Shown here one piece after another: positions 54,040 through 64,000 of a stretch of 64,000 nucleotides of DNA (the first letter of the stretch is position 1; every line of letters begins with the position of its first letter). The notes under the pieces were generated by a model, which searched no databases, was not told where the DNA came from, and was given only the letters and a program-made list of their open reading frames with translations. Location of the stretch: assembly GCF_001640805.2 (NCBI RefSeq), contig NC_066851.1, forward strand, positions 2,738,427 through 2,802,426, given 5' to 3'. The DNA comes from Lates calcarifer (taxonomy: Eukaryota; Chordata; Actinopteri; Centropomidae). The position numbers and the translations under genes were made by a program.

Positions 54040-54600
54040 GCTTTTATTTTTCTCGTCTGCATTATTTCAACTCCCTTTTTGACTGTCTTAACAAATCATC
54101 TTTAGATCTGTTGCAATCTGTCCATAGTGCAGCTGCACATCTTTTAGCTAATTCCAGGAGGAGATCTCGTATGTCTCCGATTTTGAAATCTCCTCACTGG
54201 CTCCATTTCAAAATTCTTGTGTTAACTTTTAAAGCTTTGAATGGTTAGGCACTCCAGTACATCTCAGAGCTTTTATCAACCTACTAAATCAACCAGTCCC
54301 TCATGTCTTCAGAGCAGAGATTGCTGGTGGTGTCTCAAACCTGTTGTAAAAAATGAGGAGATCGGCCCTTCGAGGTGATGGCTCCAAAACTCCAGAATGT
54401 TTTGCCATTATCCCTTTGTTTTATTAACTCAGAGGAGGCTTTTAAAAAACAGTGAGAGACACTGCTTTTCAGACAGGCATTTGGGTAACGATCTTGTGTT
54501 GCTCATGTATCTGTTTTATTGTTTTTGCTCTCTTCATGTTAGGCACTTTGTGACTTCGTCTGTGAAAGGTGCTTTACAAATTAAGCAATATTAACTGAGA
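54040..54600 (+). mobile_element. L2-type LINE 3' fragment in rrh intron 2
   Basis: Plus-strand frames give LLQSVHSAAAHLLANSRRRS, SPILKSPHWL, ILVLTFKALNG, ISELLSTY and FEVMAPKLQNVLPLSL, in order. This is the C-terminal part of L2-clade reverse transcriptases (consensus LQxVQNxAARLL...LHWLPV...YKxLxG...LWNxLPxxLR). It ends with GTGAAAGGTGCTTTACAAAT, the usual L2 3' end. Stops and a frameshift break it. Confidence 0.85.
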
Positions 54601-57141
54601 GGGTGTGCTTTAACGTCATTTGAGCACGACAGTGATGCGGTCAGTGACCGAGGCGCTTGCGTGGCACACCCTCGAGTTTAATATTGCAATTATACAACTA
54701 TTACCAACAAAGTAAAATGTGTATGGCGGAGTAATATTTTTAGTGATGAGTAAGGTGTGCTGTCATACTGATTTGAGCACATTTTAAATGTCCTGTGGAC
54801 CAATCAGATTGTTCGTCTGAACTACTTGTTGTATAATAAACTTTACTTACTTACCTACTAATCTGGTGCATATACAGTACATTTTCCTATCATTCCACAC
54901 GTCTCTTACTGTATTAACTTGTTTTTTTTGTTTTGGGTGACCTTGTTTGTGTAGTCAATATGTTTTGTGCTGTTGTATTTGTTCTGTAATTTGTCTAGAA
55001 TTTGTATCATAGTAATAAACATGTACACATATAAAGTTAAGTATTTCTCACTCCTTAACTGTTAACAGACCTTGCTACCTCTGTCCAGTCACTTGTTCCC
55101 CCATTAAAACAATGCTGGTTCAGACACTCTTTTTGGAAGATACAGTCATTTCCTATGAGTAGGTACTGTATAGAAAAGCCATCACTGGCCAGCTCTCCAT
55201 CTCACTGTAGATTAGTATCACATGGGTCAATATCACTGTGCAATAACAAGGACTGAGAAAAATACTTATAATCTGCTGAAATAATCCCAACACGTGACCT
55301 TCTACAGAGCAGCAGCTGAGGTGAATGTGCGTCAGTCTGCTCACAGGTTTAGTCTCATGGGCAGAATAAGACGTGCTAGTTAGTGTGACGTTTTTAGAGG
55401 TTTTAGAAAACATGATGAGATGGAGAACTATAAGGTTGGGGAAAGGTCTGATTTGGTCTTATGAATTACTGCCATATATTAACATATATCTGGGAGGAAT
55501 ATGTGGATTATATGAACACATTCTTCTCAAAACAAGCCAGCAAAAATATTGTTAAGCACCAGGAGGGGGCTGAGTCCAACCTCATAGGTTTACATGACGC
55601 CATGATTCAATGTCAAAGGTTCTCACCTTATATAGATCATAATGTGTAGTGTATGTTTTTATTTTAGCTTTTTCCCCTTATGTCATCAATGGAATAACTA
55701 AGTTCAGTCCGCAGACAAAAGAAGCCCTGATCTGATGTTTCTGATCCTATGTAACACAGATCACATGAAATCTGATCTTTTCAGTTCTGGATTGGGACAT
55801 CTCTACATGTGGTCCTAAACCAGATACAGATTTGACCTCAGTCTGAACAGTCATATCCAAATTCATGACACTAACATCACTCAGCAAAGCCATTCACATC
55901 ATGATCCCATCACTCTGCATCCCTGTATGGCACTAAGAATTAGAATTAGAAATTTGGCTCTCTTTCTCCTCATCCTCGTCCTTGTTGTCTCCTGCCCACA
56001 AATTTGCTGGCTGCCACTGCACATTAACAATGGCTTCCATGGTGTCTTTCATACCACAGTGTGCGTGTATGACGTCTTTGTTATTGTTCTTTTGCTCTTG
56101 CGGGTCAGTTCAGGACTGTGATCAGTTAACACTAAAAAATGGTAAATAATGTGAACAGCAAACAAAAAGATCTGAGCATAATCTAATATGTATGTAGATA
56201 GTTGCTATCAGTGAAATAATGCACATCAAGTCAATTCTATTCATATAGCCCAATATCACAAATCACACATTTGCCTTAAGGGACAAATGCAGTAGATGAC
56301 CCAACATGTGAAACTACAGTTGAATGCACTCACACCCACCCACCTGACAACCAGTGTAGCCAAACTTCCAGCTGCCATGGATGTCTGAGGCAGCTGGACA
56401 TGGGATAGCCGATACCTGCCACTCCGATGTCGGTAAAAGCCAGGTTGATTATAATGAAGTTGGTTGCAGTGCGGAGCTCCTTGAACTTCACAAACATGAG
56501 CAGCACCACAATGTTGCTCATTAAACTGATGACACCTGAGAAGGAGAAGGAGAGAAGATGTGAAGTGCAGTGTCACAATGTGGGAGGTAAAAATCTGGCA
56601 ACACCTAATACTATATTCAATCTCAACATGAGTCACGCTGGCTGAGGAGTAAAGAAAACATGAGTTCCTTTAGCTGCAATTCCTCTGAGGACTCTAACAG
56701 ACACTGTTTTCAATATAATGTAAAGTCAATAACTCACAAAAAGTGAGTATCTCAATATCAAACTTACCTTCTATAATGTATTGAGGTTGGTAAACATAAG
56801 CATGTTGTTTAGGAATTGTCTGATTTGCTGCCAGTAGCTGAGTACATATGGCACACATGACCAGGGGAACAATGCAGAACAATTTAAAAGTTAAAGCTGA
56901 ATGTACTTTTTAAATTTCTAATTTACATGCAGAATTTTTACAGCCATGCTTCTAACAGGCAGTTAATGGTCACATAGATTCCCCATAGAGCATCGCATGC
57001 ACCAAGGCTGCTGCTTGTTTGCAATATCTTTAGACTTCTGCAATATCGTTAGACCTGTCTCTGTATGCTGATGATTTGTTACTGTATATGGACCAGGTTC
57101 CTGGACCAGGAGAGTGGCAACAGCAATGGAATGAGGGAGAG

Positions 57142-57436
57142 GAGTTGAGGGAGGTGAGGCAGAAGGACTGACATGGGTGGACGCATGAGTAGTGGATGAA
57201 GAGCTGGGGATCTTATACTGCAGGTGATGGTTAATGGAAAACAGGTGAGCAGGAAGCTGTGCCATGCTTCCACACACACAGAGACAGAGAAGGGGAGACA
57301 CAAGGGAGGACAGCAGGGAGAAACAAAGAAACACTAGTGGAGAAATCAGGTCACAGAGGGAGCTGTGACAGGACTTCCCCCTCAGGGAACATTCCCCCCA
57401 AGACGGTGAGTTGAGGGAGGCGAGGCAGAAGAACTC
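57142..57436. repeat. repeat block with short direct duplicates
   Basis: GAGTTGAGGGAGGTGAGGCA (from 57142) recurs with one change from 57408, followed in both by AGAAG and AACTCAC/GACTGAC. The 266-bp interval is purine-rich. It lies in rrh intron 1 (56536-59632), which otherwise shows nothing coding apart from a poly(A) run near 58209. Confidence 0.55.
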
Positions 57437-59744
57437 ACACACGTGAACACACTAGTGTTCACGATATAATATATTAAGTTACTTGATTATTATCTGTTTT
57501 ATTTAACTGCACAATGCCTTGTAAACTTATGGAGTGCCTAGGAATCACCCACTCACATAGCCAATCTGACCTTTCATCTTGGGTCTGTAAAAATGCAACA
57601 TGAATCATGGGGGTCTATAGGTGTGGTTTGGGTATAGAACATAGCTCTATCCTAACATAGATACTATTAATTGGAAGGAGGAGCTGGAGTACGGTGTAAC
57701 ATTTGTTAAACTTCATACAGTCTCAATCATTAACTGTTACAGTATCAAATGATCCACAGACTATGTATTGGCCTGCAGATGCTGTATAGATCCAGTACAC
57801 TCCCTTTGTAATCAAAAGTCCATTGGCACATACTTTCACATCTAGATTGGTGATTATTTTGGCATCATGTTACCCAGATATTATCAGATGTTACCTGGGT
57901 TCATATACATTGTTTACCAGGAGTATATTATAGGTAACATCCTATTCAGCATCTTTTCATTTGTTTTCTATATTCTTTTCTCTCTTTTTCTTTTGCAGTT
58001 ATTTTTACATCATCACCTGTGTGAATGGAATAAAACAAATAAAAATGAATAAAAATGTTGGTCATAAAAGAAAGACCTTTTTTGCTACATTGTGTTGCAA
58101 TAATTGCTTAGAATGAGCCATCATTAATGTCACCTGTGCTTTTTCTGCTGTGCCGAGTCAAATGTCTGCTTTGAAAAGCAACTGTGACTATGAATGTGGG
58201 GAATATTAAAAAAAAAAAAAAATAGTGCTGTGATGTGAGCAAGCCTCTAAAATTCAGGTTAGAGAGCAAGATGTCGTGATCAGAACGAGATGGACAGAAC
58301 TTTGACAGGAAAAAAGAAAAAAAATTCAGCTTGATATCAAATTAGAATATGAAGAGATCTATCTGACTTTCAGTGAAACTGCTTTGGCTTCTCAAGGAGA
58401 TTTAGGAAAAGTTTTGGAACCAGTGCATTACCTTTTTTATGACTTAGACTCGCTGAGTGGAACAAACCAAAACTGAAGCCCTTAGAGAAATGCAAAATTG
58501 TGGATTCAGAAACTATGTTAAAGGTACCTGTTCTGTAACCAGATCCTATGTACTGAACATTTAACATGCTTGCAGCCAATCTCATATCCACAATGATACA
58601 GTGCCAAGACTTGGATAAGTTACATAACTCTATCAGAGCTGCTTTTCAAAGGATAACAATGGACTCATTTCCTTTCACTATTTAAGGCCTTGCAAAATTT
58701 ACACCCACCTATTTATGATACTGTTAATATTTCCTTTACAGTTAACCCCCTCCCACCCCCACGTCTCATGTTACCACTGTCTACAAAACTGATTAGAACA
58801 GATGTTATCTGTTAAACATACAGCGAGGTCACCTAACATCATCCATGTTAACTGCAGCTACACTTACTTTTTCTTACAAAGTAGTTCCAATGAAACCCAC
58901 AGACCACAGTGACACAGGTGACACTAAATTTTAATGTTATAGAAAGTTCCTCATAACCGACTTTTAACTCATGAAGATCCCAAGAAAATAAAACAAATTT
59001 CTAAATAAGTAAAGCTTCAGAGATGTGTTACATGTGATTCATTTAGTCTGTTTTACATCCCCCATAACTGGCTCTGGCAGTGGACAAAATTATAATGTGA
59101 GTAAACCAACCCTCATTGGTACATTGAGAACATTAAAATGTTATCAGTGTAATTAAAAATATTCTGTACCTTACCACCACAACATGACATGTTAATATGT
59201 GTACATATACTGTACATATACAATGTAACAACAGTACTAGGCTAATCTTTTCTCCCATAAATGAGGGGAGAATAGTGTTGAAAGTAACAAGTCTATTTTC
59301 AGACATACCAGTCCATACAGGTCTGATATGTTTGTCTTTGTCAGCAGGTGGAGAACACAACACCTAAGAGAACCATGAAATATTGTGTGGGTTATGTCAC
59401 TCTCTCCAGAATTTATTGTGAATTTGTTATAAAATGTCCTGATAGTCTGAAACCTGTGAGCTGTTTTGAGTGCTTAAACAATGCCTGAATACAGACTACA
59501 GAATTAAATGGCCTGTCTGGCTCTACAGATGAACATCAGGTAGAGAATTACACAGAAACGGCAAATACTCGCATTGTTCATCATGAAATCTATCTATGAA
59601 AAATGCTATCAGCTGTTTCCTTTGTTTGTTACCTGCAGTAATGAGATATCCAGCCACTATGTTGTGCTCCAGTTGAGTAAAGGCACTTTTTCCCCCGTAA
59701 GGTGCAACATCATCTGAAATATTAACTCCAGAATCAATCCCCAT

Positions 59745-60150
59745 TTTCCAAGTTAGAAAAAAGAAAAATTACACCCAGTTGAAGTCAGTAGTCTTAATTC
59801 CAAAATTACACAGAGAGTTACTGAAGAATCTGAACAGATGCAAAAATGCTGCTTCTATCTAAAATCTGCAGGGCATTGTGGGGAGGTGGGGGCTAAAGGT
59901 GGAGAAATGGGGTGAAGGGGATTATTGCATACCACCACTCCCCTGTCCCCAGTTAGCAGGAGGCAGTCCGTGTGTAACATGGGCAGCAGGGCCGCACAAG
60001 ACTGGATTACCACTCACGTGGAGTTGCTTGCAGGTTGGGCTCTGACCAATAAGCTTTGACATTACAAAGTTGAGTTAATGCCGGACTGAAGACTATTCAG
60101 AGGGTACACACTGTGGGCAACGCCAACACTGGATTAGCAGCAGACAAAGG
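59745..60150 (-). promoter_or_regulatory. rrh upstream region with three OTX/CRX-type sites
   Basis: GGATTA occurs at 59919-59924, 60004-60009 and 60131-60136, all in the same orientation (TAATCC on the rrh strand), 175-390 bases upstream of the rrh start codon. TAATCC is the binding core of OTX2/CRX homeodomain factors, which drive photoreceptor and pigment-epithelium genes. The role is inferred; six-base sites also arise by chance. Confidence 0.35.
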
Positions 60151-60675
60151 CCAAAGGGCACAGACTCACTGTGTGGCACTTAGTCAGCAATGGAAAGGGC
60201 ATTAAGGTGACTGTTTTTATCTCATCTTGAGGCTCTTTTCTATAGAAAGGGTTCGTGTCAATAGAGTTACTTTGAAAGAGTAATGATCCTCAAAGCCAAA
60301 TTGTTTGAGTAATAAAGTTTTTACAGTTTTTACTTAGTTTAGGGGATGAATAAGATTTCACATTTCATTTTTGCCCCTGGGCCTGCTACTGAGTTGACAG
60401 TGCCCCATGAAGTTTTCTCACTGCATTGACAGGTAAGACATGGTGGCCCATGGGCCAGATCAGGATATCTGTCTGAAACTGTGGGTTCTAAATGTTTGCT
60501 GCTTAAAAGCTTTATTTGCTAACAATTATGAAAATAACTTTAAACTGTGACAAATATAAACATTTCCCAAATGTTAAAATCTAACTGATATATGCAGTGA
60601 TTCATGTAGCAGATGAATTAAGATGTTACATATTTACACATTTGTTAGGTATTTTGAGTACCCAGGTTAGTGGTG

Positions 60676-60990
60676 GACCAGTGGAAGAAGTAGTGCTCAG
60701 ATCCTGTACTTAAGTAAAAGTACCAGTACAAGGCTGTAAGAAATACTCCATTAGAAGTAAGTTGTAGTATTAAAACCCAGCCTTATACTAGATTTGCGGT
60801 GATGTGGGTGTTACAGCCTGTCATATACCACATCTGAAATGACTGTACTATTTTGACATCTGATTTCAGTGGAATATTTTCCATATCCTTTAACTAAATG
60901 AGGCAATACTGCAACACAGTACATAAGTATTACCAACAAAATGTACTCATTCTGCAATAAAATATTGATATTATTCTATCTGACCTGTTA
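60676..60990. repeat. teleost-type dispersed repeat between rrh and cox8
   Basis: Starts near GTGGAAGAAGTAGTGCTCAG and passes through CTGTACTTAAGTAAAAGTAC and AAATACTCCATTAGAAGTAA, the familiar opening of an abundant fish repeat (consensus AGATCCTTTACTTAAGTAAAAGTACC). It continues to about 60990. No coding capacity. Confidence 0.65.
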
Positions 60991-61049
60991 CTGCTGGTGT
61001 ATCATGTAGGTGTCATCTGTTTTCCATCCTGTAGTCTAGAACAACATCA

Positions 61050-61195
61050 TCCAGGACGGTAGGTGGCACTGTGCGACTCGCTGCTGATCTTCGCCGAGGA
61101 CAAGGGGAGAAATGACGTTTGTATTGAAGCACTTCCTGTTAACGTAATACCAGCTTCCTCAGTCGAAAGACATCTCTTCACCGTAGCGGATAAAC
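61050..61195 (+). promoter_or_regulatory. cox8 promoter/5'UTR with ETS and CRE-like sites
   Basis: Upstream of the start codon lie TGACGT (61113-61118), a CRE half-site, and ACTTCCTG (61131-61138), the reverse complement of the ETS/GABPA core CAGGAAGT. GABPA (NRF-2) sites are a hallmark of nuclear cytochrome oxidase genes. No TATA box is seen. Confidence 0.45.
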
Positions 61196-62825
61196 ATGAC
61201 GGGGTTCCTGAGGACCATCGCCAGCCGTGCTGCACCGGCCCTGCGCCGACACACCATCACTCAGACGGCTAACGTCTACACTAGACCGCCCAAGGAAAAG
61301 CTCGGCCCGGTTGTAAGTCTGCTGTTACCGCCAAACCACCTTGGCTCCATGTTGGCTTGAATCACCAGCTAGCAGCTAATCTGTTAACTGTCCTTGGCTG
61401 ACGAGGTCAAACCCGATGTCATTATAGTCGGCGGGCAAACATATGTATTTTGTTTGAAAAGCCATAATAAACCTAAGAGACTCAAGTTAAATCGTTTCAT
61501 GGGAAAGTATTTTAAGACGCCGCTCACTGTGTTCTTGTATTGATAGCGTTATTCGTTACAAAGGCCCAAGCTAGCACCGCTAACATGTTAGCCATATTAT
61601 CTCTTAGTGCGCTGTTCTCCACCAGGATGGTGGTGGATACACACAGATACAAAATACTTAAATGCTTTAATTTTACCTCAAGTAATTCATATGTATATGT
61701 ATATGTATATTTTAGCTAGGTCCGCCTAGCTAATACTAATGCTAATCTTCAATTCAAACGGTCCTGCTATCAGTTTTTGTAGAAAATGATTTGAGAGGCG
61801 TTGATTGCATCATCAGGGTTTGTAGATAACCTCAAACACCTGGCTCACGCAGCCTCAAGAAAAGTTACTGTCTTCTACATTCTAAATCGGTATCTGTTAA
61901 GTAACATTTGAACCTCGGTCACTGTTGTATCAGTGTGAATGTTAACAGTAGCAGTGTGGCGTCTTGTTTGTTATTGTGCAGTTCCTGTAGCATCATTAGT
62001 TTGAGCCAGTGGCCGCAAAGAATCAGAATCAGACTTTATTTACAAGTAAGAGTCCATGTCAGAAGGGGGGACCTAGACCATGTTGATGAGGCCAGTTGCA
62101 GACGGGAAGAAACTGTTCTTGTGGCATGACGTTTTGCTTCTGATGGACTGTAGCCTCCTGTCAGAGGGGAGTGACTTAGGAAGTTTGTGACTGGGGTAGG
62201 ATGGGTCTGCCATTATCTTTCCTGCTCTGAGCTGATGTTTAGTTCCCACTTGAGGTCCTGGATGTTGATGGTCCACAGGAAGCGGAAGGACTCCACAGTT
62301 GCGACTGGGTAGTCACACAGGATGATGGGGGGTGGCTGGAGCTTTGTACTTCATGAAGTCTACAACCATCTCCACTGTCTTCAGCTCTAGGTTGTTCTTA
62401 CTACACCAGGTCATCAGATTATCAGTCTCCCTCCTGTAAGCGGACTCATCCACACCAGAGATGATCCCAATGAGGGTGTTGTCATCTGCAAACTTGAGAA
62501 GATTGACAAACTGGTGACTGGAGGTATAACTGTGGATGTACAGGGAGAGGAGTAGAGGGGAGAGAACATAGCCTTGAGGGGAACTGGTGCTGATGGTCAG
62601 AGAAGAGAATAACATAGTTATAGAGAACAATATAGTATGTGATTGATAGATCTTGTTTTACGTATCAGTTACGATGATGATTGGCTGTCAACTGACTAGA
62701 TGCCCTCTCTCTATCTGTCTGTTGTCCAGGACATTGCTGTTGGACTGGGCATGTTATCCCTGGCCATCCTGGGACCATCTGGATGGATCCTGGCCCACCT
62801 GGAGGACTACAAGAAGAGGGACTAA
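61196..62825 (+). CDS. cox8: cytochrome c oxidase subunit 8 (mitochondrial), 2 exons
   Basis: Exons 61196-61312 and 62730-62825, phase-0 junction, GTAAGT donor and TTGTCCAG acceptor; 70 aa, matching mammalian COX8 (about 69). This is the smallest nuclear-encoded subunit of complex IV, in the inner mitochondrial membrane. Residues 1 to about 25 form an Arg-rich, Asp/Glu-free targeting presequence (RTIASRAAPALRRH). The mature part begins near RPPKEKLGP and carries one membrane helix, VGLGMLSLAILGPSGWIL, ending HLEDYKKRD, the conserved form of vertebrate COX8. Paralogue (8a or 8b) is not decidable from this sequence alone. ATTAAA at 63069-63074 is a likely poly(A) signal. The 1.4-kb intron holds a reverse-oriented LINE fragment. 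Confidence 0.93.
62025..62630 (-). mobile_element. non-LTR retrotransposon (Rex1/CR1-like) fragment in the cox8 intron
   Basis: The minus strand reads reverse transcriptase: SPQGYVLSPLLLSLYIHS, then LKFADDNTLIGIISG (catalytic FADD box) and YRRETDNLMTWCSKNNLEL. A second broken frame continues at 62276-62073. The low-coordinate end carries AATCAGAATCAGACTTTATT (about 62021-62040), a usual 3' terminal sequence of fish LINEs when read in reverse. It is 5'-truncated and frame-shifted. Confidence 0.85.
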
Positions 62826-64000
62826 AGTGGACATTTTAACAGTTTGATGCCTGGTGTATCAGCCTCCTGTCTCCAGTGACATCCTGGGACCATAACCATT
62901 ATGTTCCACTGCAGAGAAGAATATTACACAATGGTTTTTACCCTCACTCTTCTACCTCTGATAGTTCCACTCCACATCTCCAATACAAACCAACTGTTCT
63001 TAAAACACTGACTCTGATACATTGAAAATTGTATTGTGCATCTTCCCTCATACGGAGTATGTTACAAGATTAAATTTTAAACAGTCATGTTGCTTGTTGT
63101 GTGTGTATATTGTCTTATGTGGATAAAGCTCTCAGAATCCACAGAAGAGCTCAAATATTCCTGTCAGTGTAACAGAAAAGGAGAATACAGGGCAAAGATC
63201 TGCTGACAACTCTGCATTAACACTGTGGATAAAAATGAAGGAAGATCCTTGAATAAAAAGTATGAATGGCTCTGTGTAAAGATAATCCATTACAAGTTTA
63301 CACAGACATTGATTTAACTCTGTGACTAAAAAAGAGTGCCTCCCTGTTCCATGTTAATACCTTTTTTTCAGCACAGTAAAGTGGGATAAATGTACAACAC
63401 TCCCACCCTGAACAGACTGTGGAAAAGAGGCTTGTGACAATGCATCATATGAACAGATGGTGTTTTGTTTGTCAATGTCAATCTAGAAAGTCAATAATGG
63501 TTTTCAAAATGTAGTGCAGCAAAGTACCTCAAATACGTTACGCCAAGTAAACATACTTGTTATTTTTCACACCTGGTCATCAGTACAAGGTAGAGCGTTT
63601 ACATAAAGATGCAAAGGATAATGATACTAAACAGTAATAATATACATATGTATATATACAATATAATATAAAAATGTGCTAATTTAAAAATGATGATCTG
63701 TGTTGCAAACACATGGCTTCTGAACACATTCCAACACACAGACGTACTGTGCAGGATTTCTGACACTCACTTGAGCCACCACAGTAGTGAGAAGCTGTCC
63801 TCTCTGATGCTGACTTTTTTCTTGATTCTGAGCTTATTTTGGCAGAGAAAAGCAGATTTTTAACATTTTGGCATCATTAGGAACACCACAGGAATTGGTT
63901 CCTGTCATTGCTATGTTCCCCCTTTTTCATAGGATCTGAATGTTAACAAAAACTAGAAATTGAAAAATTGATTGTGATTGTGTGATTGAAGTGATTCATT
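62826..64000. other. cox8 3'UTR and downstream intergenic DNA
   Basis: The first 250 bases are likely cox8 3'UTR, ending after ATTAAA at 63069-63074. From 63080 to the window end I see AT-rich DNA (TATACATATGTATATATACA near 63640) and no supported gene. Confidence 0.55.

Larger units (their letters stand above)
50743..59744 (-). pseudogene. rrh: peropsin (RPE-derived rhodopsin homologue), 7 exons, with two single-base insertions
   Basis: Exons (minus strand): 59744-59633, 56535-56344, 53161-53062, 52843-52690, 51862-51693, 51178-51000, 50848-50743. All junctions are GT-AG with matching phases if one extra base is discounted in exon 2 (near 56395) and one in exon 5 (near 51843). On that basis the length is 336 codons, against 337 in human RRH. 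Peropsin is a retinal-binding opsin of the retinal pigment epithelium, thought to act in retinoid handling or light sensing. Features: GCQ cysteine in exon 2, DRY motif in exon 3, conserved DWSDQMDVTK, retinal-attachment Lys in FAKSSTFYNPCIY, NPxxY motif. As given, the first insertion shifts the frame after codon 84 and leads to a TGA in exon 4. Intact splice sites and conserved codons mean this is either a very recent pseudogene, an allele, or two sequencing errors in a functional gene. Confidence 0.85.

Noticed and set aside
56963..57442. 159-codon minus-strand frame rich in Ser and Pro
   Set aside because: Lies in a purine-rich repeat inside rrh intron 1; no motifs, no splice partners.

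Overview
This is vertebrate genomic DNA, almost certainly from a ray-finned (percomorph-type) fish. Genes are split by GT-AG introns, intergenic DNA is AT-rich with long CA/GT microsatellites, and there is a scatter of teleost-style transposon relics (Tc1/mariner, hAT, several LINEs, BEL/Pao). Six protein-coding loci can be modelled exon by exon, plus one fragment of a dead or dying copine-like gene. I see no bacterial, organellar or CRISPR-type content.

Layout: (1) 81-375, two copine-like exons (VWA domain) with an in-frame stop. (2) 3643-9824 (+), jkamp, seven coding exons, the first only four coding bases. (3) 15840-18777 (-), fam241a, two coding exons. (4) 20598-24632 (+), lrit3-like, six coding exons, encoding signal peptide, LRRs and Ig domain but neither the fibronectin domain nor the membrane segment of mammalian LRIT3. 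(5) 24.7-33.9 kb, a gene-poor stretch with LINE and BEL/Pao relics. (6) 34075-48476 (+), enpep (glutamyl aminopeptidase), 20 exons, 954 aa, complete. (7) 50743-59744 (-), rrh (peropsin), seven exons with all splice sites intact but two single-base insertions that break the frame. (8) 61196-62825 (+), a nuclear cox8 gene, two exons, 70 aa.

FAM241A, LRIT3, ENPEP and RRH all lie around human 4q25, so the middle of the window is a conserved vertebrate synteny block; JKAMP (human 14q) and COX8 flank it here. The genes are not an operon and share no pathway. lrit3 (photoreceptor/bipolar synapse) and rrh (retinal pigment epithelium opsin) are both eye genes; jkamp and fam241a encode ER/endomembrane proteins; enpep is a cell-surface angiotensin-II-cleaving ectoenzyme; cox8 encodes an inner mitochondrial membrane subunit.

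The observations most worth checking are the two frameshifts in rrh, the missing C-terminal half of lrit3 together with its frame-neutral 60-nt exon, the copine relic, the four-base coding exon of jkamp beside a LINE tail at its promoter, and a degenerate Penelope/hammerhead-like motif near 19.3 kb. I found no convincing wholly new biological system.
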